From: Anaeramoeba ignava
Taxonomy: Eukaryota > Metamonada > Anaeramoebidae
Reading direction: 5' to 3'
Assembly (NCBI GenBank): GCA_028826165.1
Contig: JAPDFW010000088.1
Coordinates: 228,501-292,500 of the forward strand
Length of the DNA: 64,000 nucleotides
Each line of letters starts with the position of its first letter. Positions within the stretch are counted from its first letter, which is position 1. Under the pieces are notes generated by a model that did no database searches, had not been told where the DNA came from, and worked only from the letters and a program-made list of their open reading frames with translations. Positions 38,938 to 51,070 of the stretch are shown in pieces. The translations under genes and the position numbers were made by a program.

Positions 38938-40230
38938 ATGTCAGGAAGAACAGTTCATGTTTCAAATGTTCCTTCACAATTTGATGAAAGGAGTATTGGA
39001 AATTATTTTGAAAATTATTGTGGACCAATTTCTCAAATTAGAATCGCAGGAAATCCAACCCTTCCTTATCGTTTTTGTTTTATTGAGTTTAGAGATCATT
39101 CTTCTATTCCTCGTGCTCTTCAACTTTCTGGTTCAATTCTTGGTGACCGTTCAATTAAAGTTAGTGAATCTACTTCAGAAATTAAAGGTCCTCCTCCAGA
39201 TCCTACAAAAGTAATTTCAAATTTATTATTTAAAATTAAAATCAAAATTAAAATCAAAATTAAAATTCATTTATAAAATTAAAATTAAAATTAAAATTAA
39301 AATTCATTTATAAAATTAAAATTAAAATTAAAATTAAAATTAAAATTAAAATTTAAATCAAAATTAAAATTAAAATTAAAATTAAAATTAAAATTAAAAT
39401 TAAAATTAAAATTAAAATTAAAAATAATATTAAAATTAAAATTAAAATTCAAATTAAAATTAAAATTAAAATTAAAATAAAAATTAAAATCAAAATTAAA
39501 ATTCATTTATAAAATTAAAATTAAAATAAAAATTAAAATCAAAATTAAAATTCATTTATAAAATTAAAATTAAAATAAAAATTAAAATCAAAATTAAAAT
39601 TCATTTATAAAATTAAAATTAAAATTCATTTATAAAATTAAAATTAAAATTAAAATTAAAATCAAAATTAAAATTAAAATTAAAATTAAAATTAAAATTA
39701 AAATTAAAAATTAAAATCAAAATTCATTTATAAAATTAAAATTAAAATTAAAATTAAAATTCATTTATTAAATCAAAATTAAAATTAAAAATTAGCAACG
39801 AAGAATTGCAGTTAGATCTCAAGAGAAAATTCATAAAACTATTTTCGTTTCAGGTGTTGACATTTCTGTAAATAAATAATTTTTTTTTTCATTTTAAAAA
39901 ATTAAAAAATTAAAAATTAAAAATTAAAAATTTAAAAAGATCACAGAAGAGCAATTAGCTCAATTCTTTTCATCCTGTGGAACAGTTAGTGCTGCAAAAC
40001 TTTGTGGAGATGTTCAACATTCAAAAAGATTTGGATTTGTTGAATTTACAAATCCAAATTCAGTTCAAAAATCATTATTATTAACAGGAATGTATCTTGG
40101 TTATCATAAAATAAAGTAAACAATGTTTTGGAGATCAAACTCTCCAATAAAATGAAAACAAAAACACAAAGCAAAAGCAATCTGAAAATAAATGGAGAAT
40201 TCTCTTTTTAATAATAATAATAATAATATT

Positions 40231-40263
<33 letters not shown>

Positions 40264-41576
40264 TTTTAATAATAATAATAATAATAAAAAATAATTTAAT
40301 AAAATAATAATAATTTCCAAAAAAAATTTAAACAATTTCCAAAATCAATTCAAAATCAATTTCAAAAATCAATTCAAAAATCAATTCAAAAATCAATTCA
40401 AAAATCAATTCAAAAATATATTCCCAAAAAATATAACAAAAAAATACAATACAACAAAAAAATACAAAAAATACAAAAAATACAAAAAATACAAAAATAC
40501 AATTACAATACAATTACAATACAAAATAAATCTCAACAAAATAAAGAGTTTATCCATCAAAATCCACAATTCAGAAAGCAAATTATGTTTCAAAATTTAT
40601 TAACGAAAGTCTTTTCCGAACAATTTATATTGGAGGGGTTGATGTTTCAGTAACAGAACAAAAACTAAAGGACTTTCTTACAGAAAATGAAGTTCGAGTC
40701 AAAAAAATTGTTCTTGCAGGAGATAGCACTCATCCAACAAGATTTGCTTTTGTTGAACTCGAAGATCAACAAGATGCGAATAGAGCACTAAGTTTATCTG
40801 GTACAAATCTTGCAGGAAAAGTTTTAAGGATTAATCACAGCAAAAATCCTATTCATTATGCTCCTGTTGTTACAAATCCTAGAAATAATTCTTCTAATCC
40901 TTATCAAAACCAAGATCCAAATTTCAATCAAGATCAAAATCAAAATCAAAATTTTAATCAAAATCAAAACCAATTTTATTCAGAGCATCATATGCAACAT
41001 CCACAACATCATTCGCAACAAATTTATAGATATCCAAATCAAAACCAAAACCAAAATCAAAACCAAAACCAAAACCAAAATTTAAATCAAAATCAAAATC
41101 AAAACCAAAATTTAAATCAAAATCAAAATCAAAATCAAAATCAAAATCAAAATCAAAATCAAAATCAAAATCAAAATCAAAATCAAAATCAAAATCAAAA
41201 TCAAAATCAAAATCAAAATCAAAATCAAAATCAAAATCAAAATCAAAATCAAAACCAAAATTTAAATCAAAATCAAAATTTAAATCAAAATCAAAATTTA
41301 AATCAAAACCAAAATCAAAATCAAAACCAAAATCAAAATCAAAATCTTAATGATGATGATCTTCAAACAGAAAGAAAACGTAAATGGCAACTTAATGATA
41401 CAAATCAAAATATAGATAAACAAGAAGAAAGTGAAAATGATTCTGAAAATGATGTCGAAGAAACTCAAAATTATTTCCATGATACAAAATACAATGAGAA
41501 TTATTCTTCCATTTCAAATCAAGATTCAAATCAAGATTCAAATATTAAACAACCAAGAACTCAATCAAAGAATTGA
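38938..41576 (+). CDS. Three-RRM RNA-binding protein with long Asn-Gln tract
   Basis: Exons 38938-39210, 39796-39867, 39940-40115 and 40547-41576 give 516 residues. There are three RRMs: RRM1 ([13 protein letters not shown] with YRFCFIEF), RRM2 split over exons 2 and 3 ([10 protein letters not shown] with RFGFVEF) and RRM3 ([11 protein letters not shown] with RFAFVELE). Each RRM is followed by a lysine or serine-rich linker such as [11 protein letters not shown], seen only if the third intron ends at AAG (40546). The order recalls the plant CID8-13 and fungal Vip1-type RRM proteins. The C-terminus is an Asn-Gln tract of about 100 residues, then an acidic tail ([13 protein letters not shown]). 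It is probably an mRNA-binding regulator; targets are unknown. Confidence 0.75.
39211..39795 (+). repeat. Intron of (AAAATT)n with ATTCATTTATAAA spacers
   Basis: Intron 1 of the RRM gene is built from attaaa hexamers broken by repeated attcatttataaaattaaa segments. The same spacer on the opposite strand (ttttataaatgaatttt) occurs at 9200-9220 and 20518-20590. Confidence 0.85.
40116..40546 (+). repeat. Intron with (AAT)n, (TCAATTCAAAAA)n and (AATACAAA)n tracts
   Basis: Intron 3 of the RRM gene holds AAT trinucleotide runs (40209-40310), a caattcaaaaat array and an aatacaaaa array. The acceptor is AAG. No coding content. Confidence 0.8.
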
Positions 41577-41801
41577 ATTTTTTTGATTCTTTCTTTTCCT
41601 TTTTTTCCTTTTCAATTCAAAATCCTCTTTTTTTTTTTAATAATAAAAGAATTTAAAAAGAATTTAATTTTGTTTTTAATTTTGAATAAAGAAAGAAATT
41701 GAAAATTAAAAATTAAAAGTTAAAAAAATTTGATTTTTTTTCAAATCTTTCTAAAATTAATTTTCCATTTTCTTGAATATATTGATTATTTGGGAAATTA
41801 T

Positions 41802-42982
41802 TCATTGCTTTTGGATAAGTTCAATTCCTTTTAAATTTCTAATTTCAATTTGATTTTCTATTTATTTATTTTTTGAAGAAATAAATTGAAATTGGAATTA
41901 ATTTTTTTGGATTTTTGATTTGGAAATAAATTGATTAAATATTTTTGATTAATAATTAATAATAAATAATTGATTAAATTAATTTTATTCATTTTATATT
42001 TTATATTTACCATTATTATTATAAGCAATATTCCATAAAGCCCAACACCCATATTCTTGAATATTTTGATTATTTGGGAAATTATTCATTGATTTAATAA
42101 TAAGTTCAATTCCTTTTAAATTTCTAATTTCAATTTGATTTTCTATTTTGATATTTTTGAAGAAATAAATTTGGAATTGAAATTAATTTTTTGGATTTTT
42201 TGGAAATAAATTGATTAAATATTTTTGATTAATAATTAATAATTAATAATTAATAATTAATAATAAATAATTAATTAAATTAATTTTATTTAATATTTTA
42301 TATTTTATATTTACCATCATTAATAGCAATATTCAATAAAGCTCTACATCCTTCTTCTTGAATATCTTGATTATTTGGGAAATTATTCATTGCTTTAATA
42401 ATATATTCAATTCCTTTTAAATTTCTAATTTCAATTTGATTTTCTATTTTGTTATTTTTGATATTTTTGAAGAAATAAATTGATTAAATATTTTTAATTA
42501 ATTAATGATTGATAATAAATAATTGATTGAATTAAATTGAATTAAATTAATTTTATTTATTTGATTTTATATTTTATATTTTTATTTACCATTATTATTA
42601 ACAGCAATATTCAATAAAGCTCCACATCCATTTCTTTGAATATTTTGATTATTTGGGAAATTATTCATTGATTTAATAATAGATTCAATTCTTTTTAAAT
42701 TTCTAATTTCAATTTGGTTTTCTATTTTATTATTTTTGATTTTTTGGAAATAAATTGATTAAATATTTTTAATTAATTAATGATTGATAATAAATAAATA
42801 AATAAATAAATGATTAAATTAATTTTATTTAATTAATTTTATATTTTATATTTACCTTCATTAACAGAAATATTAGTTAAAGCTCTACATCCATTAAATT
42901 GAATAACTTGATTATTTGGAAATTCTTTCATAGTTCTTATTGTTTCTTCAACAGATTCTTTTTGATTTTGATTTGAATTCAT
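41802..42982 (-). pseudogene. ARM-repeat protein, right copy (5 exons, frameshift in last exon)
   Basis: Exons 42982-42856, 42721-42590, 42443-42315, 42142-42011 and 41857 onward. Exon sizes (127, 132, 129, 132) and phase 1 joins match the left copy, but only three full internal repeats remain against ten. In the last exon an A run at 41809-41812 is one base shorter than in the left copy, so the reading frame stops at 41802 after LIQKQ instead of continuing through the terminal repeat. Either a decayed allele or a consensus error. Introns keep the left-arm sequence pattern. Confidence 0.7.
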
Positions 42983-44660
42983 TAACTTGTCTTTTTTTTC
43001 TTAATTTTTAAAAAAGGAAAAAATAATTAATTTATAATTAATTCGATTATTTAAATGTTTTTAATAAATAATTTATGTTTAATTTAATATTTTTATATTT
43101 AATTTTTTTTAAAAAATATTTACTTAATTAAAATTGTTTTTTATTTTTATTTTTTATTAAATAAATTTAATTTTAATTATTAATTTATAATTAATTTGAT
43201 TACTGAAATGTTTTTAATAAATAATTTATGCTTAATTTAATATTTTTATATTTAATTTTTTTTAAAAAATATTTACTTAATTAAAATTGTTTTTATTTTT
43301 ATTTTGAAAAAAATGAAAAAATGTAAATAATTAAAAAGGAAATTAAATTTAATTTTTTGAATTTTTAAAATTATTTAAATTAAAAACAAATTTCCAAATT
43401 AATATTAATTCAATTTAATTCAAAAAGATAAAATTTTAATTTCAAAAATCAATTTTCAAAATATTTAAATAATAAAATATTTAAATCTAAAACAATAAAT
43501 TATTATTTTTAATAATAAAATTAAATATTAAATTATATTTTTAAATTAATTTATAAATTAAATATTAAATTATATTTTTAAATTAATTTATAAATTAAAT
43601 ATTAAATTAAATCTATTCTCATTTTCTATATTTATATGTTAAATATTTAAATAATAAAATATTTAAATCTAAAAACAATAAATTATTATTTTAAACATAA
43701 AATTAAATATTAATTTATATTTTTAAATTAATTTATAAATTAAATATTAAATTAAATCTATTCTCATTTTTATATTTATATGTTAAATATTTAAATAATA
43801 GAATATTTAAATCTAAAACAATAAATTATTATTTTAATAATAGAATTAAATATTAAATTATATTTTTAAATTAATTTATAAATTAAATATTAAATTAAAT
43901 CTACTCTTATTTTTTATATTTATATGTTAAATATTTAAATAATAAAATATTTAAATCTAAAACAATAAATTATTATTTTTAAACATAAAATTAAATATTA
44001 AATTATATTTTTAAATTAATTTATAAATTAAATATTAAATTAAATCTATTTTTATTTTTATATTTTTATGTTAAATATTTAAATAATAAAATATTTAAAT
44101 CTAAAACATTAAATTATTATTTTAAACATAAAATTAAATATTAAATTATATTTTTAAATTAATTTATAAATTAAATATTAAATTAAATCTATTCTTTTTT
44201 TTTATATTTATATGTTAAATATTTAAATAATAAAATATTTAAATCTAAAACAATAAATTATTATTTTAAACATAAAATTAAATATTAAATTATATTTTTA
44301 AATTAATTTATAAATTAAATATTAAATTAAATCTATTCTCATTTTTTAAAAAATTTTTTTGGATAATTTTGTTTTATTGATTTTTTGTTTTCAAAAAAGA
44401 AAAAAGAAAAGAAAAAGATTGAATTTAAAATTGAATTTAAAATTTGATTTAAGATTGAATTTAAAATTGAATTTAAAATTTGAATTTAAAATTTGATTTA
44501 AAAATTTGGATTTAAAATTGAATTTAAAAATTGAATTTAAAATTGAATTTAAAATTTGATTTAAAATTGAATTTAAAATTGAATTTAAAATTTGATTTAA
44601 AATTTGATTTAAAAATTGAATTTAAAAATTGAATTTAAAAATTGGATTTAAAAATTGAAT
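42983..44660. repeat. Non-coding spacer with ~143-bp minisatellite (about 6 units)
   Basis: Between about 43457 and 44340, a unit of about 143 bp containing aaatatttaaataataaaat, ctaaaacaataaattatt and taaattaaatctattctc repeats about six times. Each unit has near-palindromic cores. 44408-44660 is a ttgaatttaaaa array. The mirrored left spacer has two units. No gene found. Confidence 0.75.
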
Positions 44661-45230
44661 TTAATTAAAAAATCCCAATTTTTTTTCCATTGTTTGATGT
44701 AAATCTAAAGATTCTTCTGGTGATTCAAATCCAGCTATTTTTATTTATAATTAAAAATTTAAAAATTAAAAATTAAAATTGTTTTTGGTTCTCAATTTAA
44801 AAATTTAAAAATTAAAAATTAAAAAAATAGAAATAAAATACAATTCAAATAATCATTAAGAGAAATAGAATCATCTTTTCCAAGTATTGTTTCTAATCCA
44901 ATAAATGAAGAAGAAAGACCTGGAAGTCTCATTGGTTCTGAAAAAAATTGTTCTTCAATCATAAATCTCATTATCATATGTTCTCCAAATGTATTTTTAG
45001 CAATTTGATAATTAGCTCTTTTTTCAAAAATTTCATTCTTTTTTATTATTAAAATTTAAATAAAATTAAAATTAAAATTAAAATTAAAAAATAAAATTAA
45101 AAAATACATTTTTTTCAATAATTTGAACTGGATGAACAATTATATTATTTTTTGGTTTATTTTGTATTGAATTTTCTTTAAAATATCTTTCTCCATTATT
45201 TAATGGTAAATTTTCTTGTTTTATTTCCAT
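44661..45230 (-). CDS. POMP: Proteasome maturation protein POMP/Ump1 (right copy)
   Basis: Exons 45230-45108, 45037-44842 and 44734-44661 match the left copy in size and phase (123, 196 and 74 nt). The product is 130 residues with the same RLPGLSSSFIGLETIL core and ends LGFFN instead of LGLFN. Intron 1 again ends in AAG. Its start codon lies 98 bp from the divergent CWF19L1 gene. The two copies could both be functional; a dosage effect on proteasome assembly is possible but only inferred. Confidence 0.85.
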
Positions 45231-45328
45231 TATTATAAATTTTTGTCTTTTAAATAAAAATGAAAAAAAAAAATGAAAAAAATTTTTTATCATTTTTTTA
45301 TTTTTTTTTTTTAATAATTTAATAAGAA

Positions 45329-47567
45329 ATGATAAATAAAAAAATACTTATTTCAGGAGATATTAATGGAGAATTTGAAAAATTTAATAAATTAATTAAT
45401 AATTTAAATAAAAATAAAGGTCAATTTGATTTACTTTTAATTGTTGGAAATTTATTTAATAATAATAAATCAAAAAATAATTATCAATCTCAATTCCAAT
45501 CTTTTATTTCTTTTCAAAATGAATTATCAATTAAAACTTATTCAATTATTTCAAATGAATATGATTTAAAAGCAATAAATGATTATCAAAATCAAAATCA
45601 AAATCAAAATCAAAATCAAAATCAAAATCAAAATCAAAATCAAAATCAAAATCAAAATCAAAATCAAAATCAAAATCAAAATCAAAATCAAAATCAAAAT
45701 CAAAATCAAAATCAAAATCAAAATCAAAATCAAAATCAAAATCAAAATCAAAATCAAAATGAAAATCAAAATGAAAAAATAATACATTTTTTGAAAGAAA
45801 CAGGAATAATTATTGATAAAGATATTTCAATCGGATTCATTTCATTTTCAAATTATTTTGATGAAGAAAAAATCAAAAAGAAATTTGAAACATTTATTAA
45901 ATCATGGGGAATGATAGATATTCTTTTAAGTTATAAATGGCCAATGAATATTATTGAATTTGATGATGAAAATCCAATGATAACAACAAAAGTTCATGAA
46001 TTTAGTGAAAATGGATCTTTATTAATTCAAAATATTTCAATTAAATCAAAACCAAGATATCATTTTACTTCATCAAAAGATTTCTATTTTGAAAGGTTTT
46101 TTTAATTTTTTATTTTTAATTTTTTTAATTTTTAAATTTTAAGTTTTTAATTTTTTTATAAAAAAAAATATAAATAGAAATCCATATTTTTATTCAAGCA
46201 AATCACATATTTCAAGATTCATTTCATTAGCTGAATTTCAAAATACAAAAAAACAAAAATATTTATATGCTCTTAATTTATTACCATTAAATCAAATTGA
46301 AAAAGAAAAACTTTATCAACATCCTCAAAATTCAACAATTTCTCCTTTTAAAAAAATTGAAAATGAAATGAATCAAAATCAAAATCAAAATCAAAATCAA
46401 AACCAAAATCAAAATCAAAATCAAGATCAAAATCAAAATCAAAATCAAAATAAAAATCAAAATCAAAATCAAAATCAAAATAAAAATCAAAATCAAAATC
46501 AAAATCAAAATCAAAATCAAAATCAAAATCAAAATCAAAATCAAAATCAAAATCAAAATCAAAATCAAAATCAAAATCAAAATCAAAATCAAAATCAAAA
46601 TCAAAATAAAAATCAAAATCAAAATCAAGAAAAAATTGGAATTGAAGAACAAATTTATCGAGAAAATTTTCCATTTCTTTTTAATAATTCAAATAATCCA
46701 AATTGGAAATTTCAACAAACAAATTCAATTTCCAAATTAAAAAAAGGAAATCAAAATTCAAATCAATTAAGAAATCCAAATCAATTAAGAAATCCAAATC
46801 AATTAAGAAATCAAAGAAATGAAAATAAAAAAAGAAACAAATATCCAAAACAAACAAATGAAAACAAAAAAACAAAAGAAGATACAAATCAAGAATGTTG
46901 GTTTTGTTTATCATCATCTTCTTGTGAAACACATTTAATTGTAAATATTGGAGAAGATATTTATCTTGCATTACCAAAAGGAGGAATTATCAAAGAAGAT
47001 TGTTTAATTCTTCCAATTAATCATATTCCAAATTTTGTTTCATTCAATGAAAAAGCACAAAAAGAAACATTAAAATTAATTGAATCACTTCGTTCTTTTT
47101 TTCAAAATCAAAATCAAAACCAAAATATTTTAATTTTCGAAAGATCAATTCAATTTAAAACCAAAAAATTTCAACATGGATTAATTCAAATATTTCCAAT
47201 TCCAAAAAATAAAGAAACAGAAACAAATATTATTGAAACTAAAATTCAAGAATTCATAAACAGAAAAAAATATCCAATTCAATTTGAAGAAATAAAAATG
47301 AAAGATTTTTTAATAAAATTTAAAAGTGAAGATGAATATTTGTGGATTCAATTACCAAATCAAAAGAATTTAATTACAAAAATTCAAAATCAAGAACAAA
47401 AAAAAATTATTATGAATTTTTCAAGAGAATTTGTTTGCGATTTAATTAATAAACCAGAAAGATTAAATTGGAAAGAATGTGAAGAATCAAAAAAAGAACA
47501 AGAAGATAATACAAATCAATTTAGAGAAAAATTTCAAAAATTTATTCAAAAACAAAAACAAAATTAA
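45329..47567 (+). CDS. CWF19L1: CWF19L1/Drn1-like spliceosome-associated protein (right copy)
   Basis: Exon 1 (45329-46095) and exon 2 (46178-47567) join in phase 2 so that [12 protein letters not shown] reproduces the YYER-PYRNH region of the family. The N-terminal half is the calcineurin-like domain ([40 protein letters not shown]). The C-terminal half is CwfJ-C1/C2 with a HIT-like core ([34 protein letters not shown]). Asn-Gln tracts are inserted at three places: between two beta strands of the first domain (about 60 residues), in the linker (about 90) and in a short loop before FERS. The family promotes lariat debranching with Dbr1. Confidence 0.85.
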
Positions 47568-48009
47568 AATTAAAATTAAAATTAAAATTAAAATTAAAAT
47601 CAAAATTAAAATTTAAAATTTAAAATTAAAATTAAAATTAAAATTAAAATTAAAATTAAAATTAAAATTAAAATCAAAATTAAAATTAAAAACAAAATTA
47701 TAAATTTAAATTAAAATTAAAATTAAAATTAAAATTAAAATTAAAATTAAAAACAAAATTATAAATTTAAATTAAAATTAAAATTAAAATTAAAATTAAA
47801 ATTAAAATTAAAATCTAAATTAAAATTAAAATTAAAATTAAAATTAAAATTAAAATTAAAATTAAAATTAAAATTAAAATCAAAATTAAAATTAAAATTT
47901 AAAATTAAAATCAAAATCGGATAATTTTTTAAATTAAAAAATATTTATTTTCATTTTTTTATTTTCATTTTTTTTTTCTTTTCAAAAATTTTAAAATTTA
48001 AAATAAAAA
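47568..48009. repeat. (AAAATT)n array and upstream region of coiled-coil gene
   Basis: 47568-47925 is an aaatta hexamer array; 47940-48009 contains tttcatttttttattttcatttttttttt just before the next start codon. No gene. Confidence 0.75.
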
Positions 48010-50436
48010 ATGAATGAAAAAAAAATAATAAAAAATAAAAAAGAATGGATAAAACAATTTCAAAAAGGAATTGAAGAAATTGAAATTAATTCACTTAAAT
48101 TTACAGAAATGTTAAAACAAATGAATGAAAATACAACAGGAATGATTAATTATTTTACAGAACTTGAAAGAATTAAAAATCAATTTTCAAAACTTAAATT
48201 TACATTTTTAGAACTTGCAACAAAAAAAGAATTTTTTGAAAAACTTATTTCTTTTAAAAATATTTCAGAAATTGAAAAAGAAATTGAAAAACAAAATTTA
48301 AAAGAAAATTTACAAGAAAATGAAGATTTAAAAGAAAAAAAAGAAAAATCAAAACAGAAAAAAGAAATAAATAAAAAGAATTTAGAAGAATTAATGGATA
48401 AATTTGCTTCAAGTATTTCCAAATTAAATTTATTAATAATATTATTTAAAATATAAATATAAATATAAATATTAATATAAATATAAATATAAATATAAAT
48501 ATAAATATAAATATAAATATAAATATAAATATAAATATAAATATAAATATAAAATAAATAAATATAAATATAAATATAAATATAAATATAAATATAAATA
48601 TAAATATAAATATAAATATAAATATAAATATAAATATAAATATAAATATAAATATAAATATAAATATAAATATAAATATAAATATAAATATAAATATAAA
48701 TATAAATATAAATATAAATATAAATATAAAATATAAATATAAATATAAATATAAATATAAATATAAATATAAAAATATAAATATAAAATAAACATAAATA
48801 TAAATATAAATATAAATATAAATATAAATATAAATATAAATATAAATATAAATATAAATATAAATATAAATATAAATATAATATAAATATAAATATAAAT
48901 TATAAATATAAAATAAATAAACAAATATAAATATAAATATAAATATAAATATAAATATAAATATAAAATATAAAATAAATATAAATATAAATATAAATAT
49001 ACATAAATATAAATATAAATATAAATATAAATAAATATAAATATAAATATAAATATAAATATAAATATAATTATAAATATAAATATATAATTATAAATAT
49101 AAATATAATTATAAATATAAATATAAATATAAATATAAATATAAATATAAATATAAATATAAATATAAATATAAATATAAATATAAATATAAATATAAAT
49201 ATAAATATAAATATAAATATAAATATAAATATAAATATAAATATAAATATAAATATAAATATAAATATAAATATAAATATAAATATAAATATAAATATAA
49301 ATATAAATATAAATATAATTATAAATATAAATATAAATCTAAATAAATATAAATATAAATATAAATATAAATCTAAATATAAATATAAATATAAATATTT
49401 GAAATATTTTAAATAGGTTATGAAAGAGTAAATCAAATTAGAGAAGAAAGTATGGAAAAAATAAAAGAAATCAAACAAATATTTGAAAATCAAAAAGAAA
49501 TTAATAAAATGAAAGAAATAATTGAAAAGAAAAATGAAGAAATTACAAAACAAAAACAAGAAATTGAAAGAATTCAAGAAGAAATTGAATTAATTCAAAA
49601 TGATTTAATTGATTTACAAAGAAAATTTGCACCAAATCAAAAAACACTTGATAATATTTCAGAAAAAGTTAAACAAATAAAATATATTAATGAATGGTAT
49701 AAACAAATGAATCAAACATTTTCAAATATTTCTGGTATTTATATTTTAGAAACTATTATTGATCAAAATCAAAATCAAAATCAAAATCAAATTCTGAAAT
49801 TGAAAATTAAAGTTTATAATGAAAAAAATGAATGTAAAATTTAAATTGAAAAAATTTATTTATTTCTTTTCTTTGAATTAAAATAATTTTATTTTGGTTT
49901 TTTTCTTATATATATATATATAAAATAGATATTGATTATTTAATAGATTTAGAATTTATTAAAGATAAAATTATAAGAATTGAAATTGAACCAAATAATT
50001 TTCCAAATCAAGATATTATTGAATATTCTAAAGAAAAAAATGATTTAAATTTTTTAATTCGAGAAATTAGAAATAGAATTATAAATTATCAAAAAACAAA
50101 ACAAGAAATTGAAGAATTAAATCAAAAATATGATATTCAATTAATTCAAAATGAAAATCAAGATCAACAACAAATTTTACAAGTTAAAATTGGAGAAATG
50201 ATTTTAAAATTAATTATTGAACAAGATTATCCAAATGAATATTCATCAATTCATTTAAAAGAAACGAATTTTGAATTATCTCCTTTTTTAAAAGTAATTT
50301 TTTATTTTTAATTTTAATTTAAATTTAATTTTTAAATTTTAAATTTTAATTTTAAATTTTTAATTAGGAATCATTATTTGATAAACCAGGTATTAAATTA
50401 AGTGAAATTCTTGATAAAATTAATTTTAAAAAATAA
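48010..50436 (+). CDS. Coiled-coil protein, possibly KNL1/Spc7-like (right copy)
   Basis: Exons 48010-48412, 49417-49833, 49929-50293 and 50368-50436 give about 417 residues with joins in phase 1, 1 and 0. The protein has an acidic/basic helical N-terminus, a long coiled coil, then a compact C-terminal region split by introns, with [23 protein letters not shown] formed across intron 2. A short Asn-Gln tract interrupts a beta-like strand pair, as if in a loop of a folded domain. The pattern of coiled coil then RWD-like fold is why I suggest KNL1/Spc7; Spc24/Spc25-type proteins are an alternative. Differences from the left copy are few. Confidence 0.5.
48413..49416 (+). repeat. 1-kb intron of (ATATAA)n
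   Basis: Nearly pure aatata hexamers between donor gtattt and acceptor aaatag. It mirrors 7564-8618 but differs in the distribution of interruptions. Confidence 0.9.
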
Positions 50437-51070
50437 TTTTTTCTTTTTTCCTTTTTTTTTTTTTTTTTAAAATTTTTTTTTTCCGATTTTTAATTTTAAT
50501 TTTTAATAATAATAAAAAAAAAAATTTAATCAAAAAATTTAAAATTAAATTTAAATCAAAGAATTAAAATTAAAAATTAAAAATTAATTCCTTTTCATTT
50601 TTTATTTTTTAATTTTTATTTTTTTTAAATTAAAAAAATAAAATTGAAAAAATAAAAAATGTGAACTTTTTAAATAAAAAATAAAATTAATAAAATTAAT
50701 AAAATTTATAAATAAAGAGACATTAAAATAATCTAATTTTAATTTTTTAAAATCAATTTCAATTTAAATTAAAATTAAAAAATTAAATTTCAAAATTAAA
50801 AAATTAAAAAAAATTTTTTCATTTTTTTTTTTTCATTTTTTTTTTCATTCATTTTTTTTCTTTATTATTAATAATAATTTAATTTAATTAATAATAAAAA
50901 AAGAATCACAAAACATTAAAAAAATTAAATTAAATTAAATTAAATTCATTTTATTTAAATTTTTTTGATTAAAATTTTTATAAAACAAAAAATCAATCAA
51001 ATTTTATCAATTTAATTTAATCTTCATTTTAAAAAACAAAATAACAATAAATAACAATTAAAAATTAATA
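50437..51070. other. Intergenic AT-rich spacer
   Basis: This is the mirror of 5914-6538. It holds T runs with cattttttttttt around 50818-50860 and no coding segment that I can support. Confidence 0.6.

Noticed and set aside
41041-41350. Regular short repeats as a CRISPR array or centromeric satellite
   Set aside because: They are uninterrupted hexamers in a coding frame with no spacers, in a eukaryotic gene.
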